Program-made: the position numbers and the translations under genes
The notes under the pieces: model-generated
Databases searched by the model: none
What the model was told of the DNA's origin: nothing
The model's input: only the letters and a program-made list of their open reading frames with translations
Shown here: one piece after another, positions 55,793 through 64,000 of the stretch
How positions within the stretch are numbered: the stretch's first letter is position 1
Layout of the letters: every line of letters begins with the position of its first letter
DNA from: Hypericum androsaemum
Taxonomy: Eukaryota; Streptophyta; Magnoliopsida; Malpighiales; Hypericaceae
Assembly (NCBI GenBank): GCA_963995505.1
Contig: OZ023196.1
Location: 14,133,106-14,197,105, forward strand
Direction of reading: 5' to 3'
Length of the DNA: 64,000 bases

Positions 55793-58700
55793 ATGCAAAG
55801 CTTGAAGCTCCCAGGCCCATGGAGCGCCTTGGAGCTGCCTCCTTATAAGCCTCTTCATACTCACCCGTTTTGCCTGCTCCCTAACCTCAAGCACTCGCTT
55901 TCCTTCATCAACCACGCTTCGAAGCTCTCTCTCGGTAACTACCCGTGTCGGGTTTCGTCCGGGTGAGGCCCTCGTTCCCGTTCTCTTCTCGATTTAGCCT
56001 TGTTTCTACTTGTTGGTACCTTGAGTTTGGATAGAATTTTAGAAGGGTGGGGTTTGAGAGGTTAAATTTTGAGCAATGAGAAAGAGAGTTGTGTTATGAG
56101 TGATTATTGTTTACCGTATTAGAATCTTCGTGTTCAACCCAAAACTTAACAATCGATTGATTGTGTTTTTTCCACTAATAAATTAAGCCCCCTACCACAT
56201 CAATCTGTTGGAGAGAATCCCACATCGGAAGTTGCAAATAAGTAAGATTAGTTTATAAGTGTGGAAGATCCACCTACTCACTGTCTGAAAATTTTGGGTA
56301 GGATATGGAAATTCTTACATGGTATCAGAGCCAATTTCTCTAACGAGACCTATGGCCCATCGTGCTCGCACGAATCAACCCTTCAGACGATGCCTTTGGA
56401 CCGAAATTTGCACGGGTTTGATAATGCCTCGCATGGCATGAAACGGGGCATCTTGCAAGTATAGCATACTGTTCATATTTGGGAGGATTGATTTGCCTGT
56501 ACAATGTGGCTCAGGCTCATGTCATTTAAGGAAGATAATGTTTGATCTCCAAAATGGATTTGGTTGAACTCAACATGCATCCGTTTGCCATATTTTCTGA
56601 ATTTCTTGCGTCTGTTGGTGACGAAACCGAAAACTTTCAAATGCAGCCCTTTCAAGGATGTAGTTTGTCATGCCATCCAGGGAATCACTGAGAGCTTGGA
56701 TGATCCTGTAAGAGCTTTCCTAAGCATTATACTTGTTGTTGCTTTAACTTTATGTGGCTGAATCCGAAAACGGGCATTTGATGGCAGATCATCTGCAGAC
56801 AGGATATGGAAAAGGTGTCACTTTTGGATGACAGGGATCCACGAGATCGATTAGATGCGAAGAATGAATCTAGCGTCGAGGATCTATTGCCGGTCTCTGA
56901 TGCTTCGTGCTGGAATTTGCTAAAGTTTGTGTTGCTCTCTGGGTTCCTGACGCTACAAGGCAGCCAACTTGCATTGGCTGCAACAGAATTTTCAAGTGGG
57001 ATGCAGTCACTTCCGTTCATCGGGGACCTCGGAGACATTAGCACAGGTTTTGCTTCAGTTAGGAGAATCTCCCTTGTACTTTTTAGTAATATGTTCAACC
57101 ATCCATTGGCGAAGTTTGTATAAGGATATGAACTCTAAAAGTGTGGCAATCTTGCATTTCTTTTGTGCAGAGCTATCGATGACTTATTCCTCTTTTCGTT
57201 GTGTTGCAGGCGTTCTTGCTAATATTCTTCTCTGAACTGGGAGACAAGACCTTTTTTATTGCAGTAAGGGCCACTGCTGGACTATCTTCTCTTGAATAAC
57301 ATTATGTTCAATCTAATGCTAAGCCCCACTAGAAACACATCAGCTCAAGAACTTACTCTGTTGTGGATGTTCCGTGCAGGCACTTCTAGCAGCTAGGAAT
57401 TCTGCCGCCATAGTTTTTGCAGGGACTTTTGGTGCACTAGGGTATGTTTTCTAAATAATGGTGATTCGATGCTTCGAGTCTTCTTTTTGATATTCATCAG
57501 ATAAGGGAACGCGTTTCATGTCCGGAACAATTCCAATCAGCAATCTTCATAACCTTATGTCACAGAATGATCTTTTTTTTATATATTGGATCTAATCTCA
57601 TCATCCTATGCTGATTCATAATAAGCGTAAATCAATGTCTCAGAATTATTTTAGCACTGGCATTAATGTAGCTGTATGTCTTTGCAGAGTAATGACCGTC
57701 ATATCTGTTGTTCTTGGAAGAACTTTCCACTATGTAGACGAAATTCTTCCGTTCAGGTATGTCGTAAATGGCTCACTTTGTGATCCTTAGATGTAGTTAA
57801 TGAAGAAATGATTATAGGATAGGAACATTTCCAATTAAAAGTCTTCACTTGATCAGAAAAAATCACCAAACACTCGACAAGAACAAACGCTTTTCACGTC
57901 CTTCTTTGTTATCACAAGCGCCAACCCGACTTTCTGGTGCCGCTATTCGATCTTGTTTGACTTGCTTTTCTAGCCTAAATTCTCGGTCACCAACATTTCC
58001 TTCTGCTGCTTACCTGAAAATTGTTGATTTCCTTTGCAGATTTGGGGAGACAGACTTGCCACTTGATGACATTGCTGCAGTTCTCCTTCTGGTTAGTTTT
58101 CTGCCCTGCTATTCTACGGAAGCAAGATCTTGGGAGCACTAAATAAGCTCTTTCTGTGTGATTCCGGAATAGCACGAGGAACATAACTTAGCGTGTTTCA
58201 GGTATACTTTGGGGTTACAACATTAATTGATGCTGCTTCAGATGATGGCCTAAATGCTGATGGTGAACAAAAAGAGGTAGCAATTCAGTTGTGTACATAC
58301 ATATAAAAGTTAGAAGTCCTTCTGACTTGATCAAATGTGCTTAACTTGGTTCAACTCTGGCTTATACCAAATACTAGGCGGAGCTTGCAGTCTCGGACTT
58401 TTCAGGAAATGGCGCTGGGATTCTGGCGGCCGCGAGCACCATTGTCAGCACTTTCGCCCTGGTTTTCGTCGCCGAATGGGGTGACAAGTCGTTCTTCTCC
58501 ACCATAGGTGAGATATGCTGCTAGAAATCTGTTAATGTCTGATTGTTCAATCTTGTGTCATGTTATTGTCACGCGACCCCGTCTAGCAATGTGGTATATC
58601 TGAACTTGCATTGATAATAGATCCCAGCATATTAAGGCAAGCCGAATCTCCATGTTTCTGACTCTTCGCTCTCTTTTGATGCAGCACTTGCAGCAGCCTC

Positions 58701-59303
58701 CTCGCCTCTCGGTGTCATCGGTGGAGCCCTGGCCGGTCATGGTGTAGCAACCTTGGTAAACTACCACCAACCCGTTGTTTAACATGTCAACGCGGGTTGA
58801 TCTCATGTCTTGCTCATAATCCTTTGGATCAGATCTGAAGATCCTAACAAAACTTTTGTTTTCTCTAACAGATTGCAGTGCTTGGAGGTTCTTTCCTTGG
58901 CACATTCTTATCAGAAAAGGTAAACAACAGTTCAACATTGGTCCAAAAGTATGCTCCAACATAATTCTCAACTTAACAGGCCATATCACACTAGATCTTA
59001 TAATAGCATTAGAAGTCAGAAAATACTCGCCCCTACATAACTACTTTTCCCTAAAACCCATTAAATAAAATGCATAAGGTTCTCATTTCATGTTTTTGGT
59101 TGATACCACTGGTACGATGCTCATCAACTAGATCTACTAATCCAAGTTCGAACCGACACTCCAACTTGTTTCTCCTTTTTTATGCTATACAAAGCTGAAG
59201 TCTTTTTGTACTGTTTTTTCCTTGTGAGCAGGCTATAGCATACATTGGAGGTGTACTTTTTCTAGTCTTCGCCGCGGTAACGCTCATTGAGATCGTAACT
59301 TAA
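55793..59303 (+). CDS. PAM71/GDT1-family (UPF0016) Mn2+/Ca2+ transporter, chloroplast-type
   Basis: Twelve exons: 55793-55934, 56664-56707, 56803-57057, 57210-57263, 57380-57441, 57688-57756, 58040-58091, 58202-58276, 58378-58507, 58685-58755, 58872-58919, 59232-59303. Splices are GT-AG with matching phases, giving 357 residues. Two family signatures are present, ELGDKT (156-161) and EWGDKS (284-289), each in a hydrophobic repeat, with GNGAGI and AIAYIGGVLFLVFAAVT further on. Plant members PAM71 and PAM71-HL/CCHA1 move Mn2+ (and Ca2+) into or within chloroplasts for photosystem II. The N-terminus (MQSLKLPGPWSAL...) plus a hydrophobic segment ending QLALAATEF fits a plastid transit region. I cannot choose between the two paralogues. 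Exon 2 is the least certain exon. The block B breakpoint lies ~165 bp upstream. Confidence 0.93.
56207..56335 (+). mobile_element. TRIM LTR and primer-binding site in intron 1
   Basis: A ~114-bp LTR-like unit begins TGTTGGAGAG (about 56207) and ends TTCTTACA (about 56320), and is followed at once by TGGTATCAGAGCC, the standard initiator-Met tRNA primer-binding site. A CCCACATCGG motif common in TRIM LTRs is present. I see no second LTR. Confidence 0.75.
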
Positions 59304-60060
59304 ATTGTGTCAAAAGATATCTCCCACGTTTCCTTTTTTTTGTATTTATAATCTATTACTTCAGTTTTATGTTGGCTTTTCCCATGGCCTTTTCCTTCTT
59401 GGCTCTTGTAATGTCCTGTTTTAATGTTTAATAAGAGTATAACATTCACTTTTTTCTCAAACTTTATGCTGGCCTTTTAATAACGGAAATCATTCGGTAT
59501 CCATCATGGGCGTATATAATTTACACATAACCTATAAGCTTTATATGATATTATAACAAAAATATGCATTATTTTGACCAGTGCTAACAGGGATATTATA
59601 TTAAAATTCACATTGATTGTCCCATGACAAGAGACCTATTTTTTTTGAGGAAACACAGACAGGAGACCCAGATAGAAGCACAACCGACTATTTGTTGGTC
59701 ATCACAATTCATATTTCATGCCACGGTATTCGGTACCTATTAGATTAATTAATACAATTTGAATTTGATAATTTAAAAAAAAAAACTATGAAAAATTTTC
59801 AAAAAATATTTAATACTAACACCTTTTCTTCGATTACTCAATCTCAACTTTTTTCGGTTGATCTTGGTTTATACGCCACAACTTAATACAGCATTTTTCA
59901 TGTGATTATAATTTAAAACACGTTGACGTTGAGGGAAAAGAACATATCGCAAGTAATGAACAATTACAAATTACAGGAAAACACTATACCCGTGGATCCC
60001 ACCAAAGTCCATTACAACACACGTGGCAGCCAACTTTATAGTTTGATGGTCACAGCTTAA
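59304..60060. other. 3' region and AT-rich spacer
   Basis: The gene's 3' UTR occupies the first part; a plausible polyadenylation region (AATAAGAG) is near 59429. No further gene is visible. Confidence 0.5.
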
Positions 60061-60239
60061 ATAAAAGCGAAATCGGCTTTTCTCACTCCTGTCTACAATT
60101 GGTCCATAGCCATAAAATATGGGGTTGAAATTCAGTGAGGACATGAGTAATTCTCACTGGAAAAGATAGGGGCAATATTAGAAATATAATAATTAAAATA
60201 ATTAAAAAAAATATCAGCAAAATAATAAAATTTATGGAA

Positions 60240-60560
60240 ATACAAGTATGGAAATATTGGTTTCTATTTTCTCGGATATTGGTTTCCATCTTCTATGCTA
60301 TTGGTTTCATTCTACTGTGATATTGGTTTCATTCTACTATGATATTGGTTTGGTTTTATTCTACTATGACATTTGTTTCATTCTACTATGATATTGGTTT
60401 CATTCCACCGTGATATTGGTTGAAAATGTATACCATTTGAATATATTGGTTTCATTCTTCTCGAATATTGGTTTCATTCTTCTCGAATATTGGTATCATC
60501 GTTCTAGGATATTGGTATCATTCTACTTTAATATTTGTATCATTCATCTATGAATTTTTG
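60240..60560 (+). repeat. ~21-bp minisatellite
   Basis: About 14 imperfect units built on GATATTGGTTTCATTCTACT, with variants CTCGAATATTGGTTTC and ATTGGTATCAT. Confidence 0.88.
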
Positions 60561-61123
60561 CTAGAATTTTAAGCACTAAGTTCAAACAACAAACAAACAC
60601 CAACATAAAGTTCCAATCTTTAAATACAAAATTATCAGAATCACATGAAATCGACCAATCCAGCAATAATCAAAGTCAAAATAACATATAGGTCATTTCT
60701 TTCAGACCAAATAATCAACGAAAAAGCTGGTGGAAAAAACCCAAAAAAAAAGGATTAACGTCAAATTTGGAAAAAAACTTTCCAAAATTCTCCCGGAGTT
60801 TCGCCCAATTCTACAGTCCAATTCCTAATTTCCCCAAACCTAAAATCAGAAAGAAAAATGAAAACCCCTAATTTGCCCAATTTTTTCCCAAATCAAACAA
60901 GCCAAATTAAATTAAATCGAGGCAAACCCGAATTCTTAACTCCAAGAGAACTTGTAACACTTTCATGTGGGATCGAACTAATCAATGGCCTTGTTGCAAT
61001 CCCAATATCCCCATGGGAGTTACCACTACCGTGAGGAACACACCAAGCAAATAAAGCCAAATCATGGAAAAGAGAAGGGGATGGAGGTGAAGCCGGAAAA
61101 AAGAAGGAGAGCAAGAAAAAAAT

Positions 61124-61190
61124 GAACGGGGGAGGGAGGGAGGGAGGGGGGGAAGGTGAAGGTGGGAGGGGGGCCGCGGGGAAGGAGGGG
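61124..61190 (+). repeat. GGGA-rich tract with quadruplex potential
   Basis: Consecutive GGGA units and longer G runs occur within about 65 bases (GGGGGAGGGAGGGAGGGAGG). At least four runs of three or more G lie within 20 bases, which satisfies the usual G-quadruplex pattern. Confidence 0.75.
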
Positions 61191-61330
61191 GGAGATAGAT
61201 GCTGTTTTTTTTATGAAATTATATAGGAAAATGGTAGAACCCTAATGAGTATGTTTGGATAAAAATTTGAAAATACTCTCAACAGATTCTGACCATCAGA
61301 TCTGTAAAAAAAGAATTTGATCAAATCTAA

Positions 61331-63113
61331 AGGCCCATATTTAGTCCATAGAAAATTATTTTTATGTAATTCTCCTGAATCCAAATCTTAAAATATGAGT
61401 GATATAAAGACCAAAAATTGACCCATTTGGGAGTGGAAATGAGACCCAAGATAAATGGACTTGGACTTTTCACGTTTTTTTATGCTTTTGGGTCTATATC
61501 CTAAATTTTTTTGGGTAGTTCTAATATTAAGAATCGAGTATTTTTTTGTAAATAGATTAAATTTTATAAATATATTCCACATCAAGTAAGAATCGACTAT
61601 TGTTGGATCTTGTTTTAGAGAATTTTTCTAATAAAATTATTTACATTTATGAAATTGAACCTAATTTTTTTAAAATAAATTCAAGTATCTTAAACTCACA
61701 TGTTCTCTAAACCCTTTGCCTCTTATTGATGATCGATCCTTCAGAAATGGAAATTAGCTTTATACTCAAAGGTCCTAGAGTTCAAAATAAATATTTTCTA
61801 GTTCCAGGTAAGTAGGCTTTGTTTTTTAATTATTTTTTGTGGTCACTACTTGTAGTTTTTTGACTAACTCATTTTTAAAATATTTATCTAACTGACCAAC
61901 AATATACACTTGCAAACCTAGTCACTTAAACTATTTTGTGTATCATGTACGTCAATAATTTTATCTCCTAAATAAAAAAATTTTCTTTTTTCTCTACGAT
62001 ATCCATCCCACTAATTGGACAATTTAAGTCAAAACTGATCACGACCTACCATTAAATAACCTGTTAGATCAGATCTACCAAAAATAAATGTATTGTTATA
62101 CATAATCCTCTCTCCCCCCACGTTGCATTCTCTTGGACTATGCAATACGTTTGAGAGAAAAGTTACTAATGTATAGTTAATATAATATCATGTCTTTAAA
62201 AGAGTCAGTATTATATAATAGTTGCATCTGAATGGAGGGAAAGACATGTGGGCCTTGGTTGTGTCTGGTTATTCCCTATCAGTAGCTGTGTTATTATAAT
62301 GGTAGTTGTTTAATAATATGTCAAATACTATTTGCTTTGTTTTTAATCTATTATTTTAATCTATTATCTATGGAATAGTCCACTTATCATTTATTTGTTT
62401 TTTCATGGAACTATATGTTGTATATTTTGGAAAATATATTCTCTTATATCTACTATTTAAAAAAAATACAGAACTTAAAAGATATATTAAGGTGATAACG
62501 CCACCAGCTCTAGTTCAATTGCTAAAGTTTGTTTTTCCATACTCTACTCTAGAACTATTATGCAGTTCATTTTAGAATACAATTAATTTGTTTCATTTAT
62601 CATTTTGTCCCTAAGTAGTTTCGATTGCTCGATATTAACCATGCTATTTTTATTAAATATTTTTTACATTTACGAGGAGAGATAAGAAAAGAGAGAGAGA
62701 CTTATTTTCCTCTTCCCAAAATGTGAATGATATTTTTCAATTTGTGACTTTATTAGACATGTTTGTTATCCTTCAACCTATTTTGTGCTCTATCAAAGGA
62801 CTGTCTAGAAAAAGATTCCAATTATTTTGACACGAACGAAATGTTGGAAGTATACAAACATGAGTGACCAAATAGTATATTCTGCAAAAACAACGTACCT
62901 ATCACTGTAAAACCCATAAATAGTAAAATACACCAACTTTTAATTTATTGACAAAAAGTAATATCACCTTTAAAATGGGAAAGCTGAACTGGGATATATC
63001 TTATGATTCCTTGAAACCCCCAAAAAGCTGCCAACTTTAATAAGGAAGCTAAACTTTTGCATGGTTTTCTCATCTGGGTACCTCCCATTTTGCTGTTTTA
63101 CCGTTTGCTAACT
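61331..63113. other. AT-rich spacer upstream of the carrier gene
   Basis: No gene is supported. The final few hundred bases should contain the promoter and 5' UTR of the carrier; I see no convincing TATA box. Confidence 0.5.
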
Positions 63114-63953
63114 ATGGATTTTGAAATGGGAAAGCAGAGGAAGCAGAAGAGGAGGCACTTTGGTTATGGTGGATACGATCCCAAGGAAGTTGGGTTGATA
63201 AAGATGGAGTCTTTGGTTTCTAGTGATGCATCCATTGCTAGTGCAAGTTCCACTGGTGGTGCTCTAGCAAGCGCTGTTGCTACTGCTGCTGCTCCTCCTT
63301 TCGAGCTCGGGTTCCGATTTCCAGACCTCAGGCCTGCTCTTAGAGTATGTGCTGTTTTTGTTCTTTGGATGTTGATGTTCTTTTAATCCCTTTGGAGTTT
63401 GCTGCATTGGAGTCTGTTATGTTTGGTTGGTCTGGTAAGGGAGGAGGAAAGTGAAAGGGGAAATACAGAGAGAATGTACTATGGATCTTGAATGGGGATC
63501 GAATGTGGAAACGTTCCCTATGGAGCTTTGACTAGACGTGGTCCGGATTCGTTGAGTTAAATTGATTACTGATTTGAATCTTTGGTTTGAATGGGGTGAT
63601 TTTTTTACGTTGTGCAAGCATGATGAAGATTTCTGAAGCTTAATTGATTCTAGTCTTTGTATATGGAAAACTTATCTAGGAAGAAGTCAATAAAAGAAAA
63701 ACATATAGATGCTTTGGTGGTGGATGTTTCTTTCAGCACTCGGTTTCTTGGTAGGGGGGGATTCAAGACAATTTGGCATTGTGACAGTGGATTCGAGTTT
63801 CGGATTTGAGCAATTGAAGAAGATCTCTGATGCTCTTATTTGGTTTGGTTATGTTCAGGATTTCATGCGGACTATAGAAGCTGCTGAGTTTCTGAGCGGG
63901 GCTCTAGCAGGGGCTATGACCAAAGCTCTACTTGCTCCATTAGAAACAATCAG
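63114..63953 (+). CDS. BTL1: BTL1-type mitochondrial adenine nucleotide carrier, 5' part (runs off the window)
   Basis: Two exons are visible: 63114-63344 (77 codons) and 63859-63953, joined by GTATGT...TTCAG; the second ends at a GTATTT donor and the gene continues past 64000. The N-terminus has a basic start (MGKQRKQKRRH), an Ala/Ser-rich stretch and the lead-in ELGFRFPDLRPALR. Exon 2 reads DFMRTIEAAEFLSGALAGAM and APLETIR, the first repeat of the mitochondrial carrier family with its PxE/DxxR signature. The DFMRT...AEFxSGALAGAMTKAxLAPLETIR pattern is that of the BT1-like proteins annotated as probable mitochondrial adenine nucleotide transporters BTL1. I start at the Met of MDFEMGKQ; a Met four codons later is possible, and an upstream one at 63057 seems less likely. 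The transported substrate is inferred from annotation of relatives. Confidence 0.85.
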
Positions 63954-64000
63954 GTATTTATATTTAAATCCATTGTGATTTATCGATCAGCTTTATAGGG

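Larger units (their letters stand above)
60061..61330. mobile_element. Probable non-autonomous element with minisatellite and G-rich tract
   Basis: The unit contains a ~21-bp minisatellite (60240-60560), an AT-rich middle and a purine-rich G tract (about 61124-61190). GACCATCAGATCTG near 61283 is an inverted match to GATCTGATGGCC near 30231 beside the other plain minisatellite. Ends and target duplication could not be fixed, so the element call is tentative. Confidence 0.4.

Noticed and set aside
56321..56333. Possible tRNA-Met gene piece (TGGTATCAGAGCC)
   Set aside because: Only the primer-binding-site complement is present, directly after an LTR-like end; no cloverleaf can be drawn.

Overview
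The window is nuclear DNA from a flowering plant, very probably a eudicot. Gene space is AT-rich, genes have many short GT-AG introns, and plant-specific families are present (SAUR, PAM71/GDT1, LRR-RLK subfamily XII, plant PDK). The spaces between genes are filled with short DNA transposons, solo LTRs, TRIMs and L1-type LINEs. I cannot name the species. I saw no prokaryotic genes, CRISPR array, rRNA or tRNA gene.

The main structure is a diverged segmental duplication in direct orientation: block A (about 3018-23022) and block B (about 42509-55628). Each block carries, in the same order, a SAUR gene (-), a long spacer, a nine-exon RluA-type RNA pseudouridine synthase (-), and a divergently transcribed 81-residue secreted proline-rich peptide gene (+). 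Block A is longer mainly because it holds more transposon insertions: a long-TIR element, a hAT MITE, two solo LTRs, a gag-only copia element, an ORF1-only LINE and a LINE fragment. Block B has its own insertions: a MITE carrying a minisatellite and a LINE tail. Because each block often preserves the empty site of the other's insertion, boundaries and target duplications can be read directly. The pseudouridine synthase is intact in block B (455 codons) but broken in block A (two frameshifting deletions and a lost splice acceptor).

Between the blocks lie a fragment of a DnaJ-type zinc-finger gene, a complete six-exon mitochondrial pyruvate dehydrogenase kinase gene (-, 369 aa), several long-inverted-repeat transposons, a degenerate minisatellite, an LRR receptor kinase pseudogene (+) and LINE ORF1 fragments. 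After block B come a complete twelve-exon PAM71/GDT1-family membrane transporter gene (+, 357 aa), a repeat-rich spacer, and the first two exons of a BTL1-type mitochondrial carrier (+) that runs off the end.

The genes do not form a pathway. Shared themes are organelle proteins (PDK, the pseudouridine synthase, the PAM71-type transporter, the carrier) and growth or cell-wall functions (SAUR, secreted peptide). I found no convincing new multi-gene system. The most interesting points are the asymmetric decay of the duplicate, ORF1-only LINEs, 20-22 bp minisatellites tied to transposons, and a solo LTR with tandem palindromes just upstream of its TATA box.
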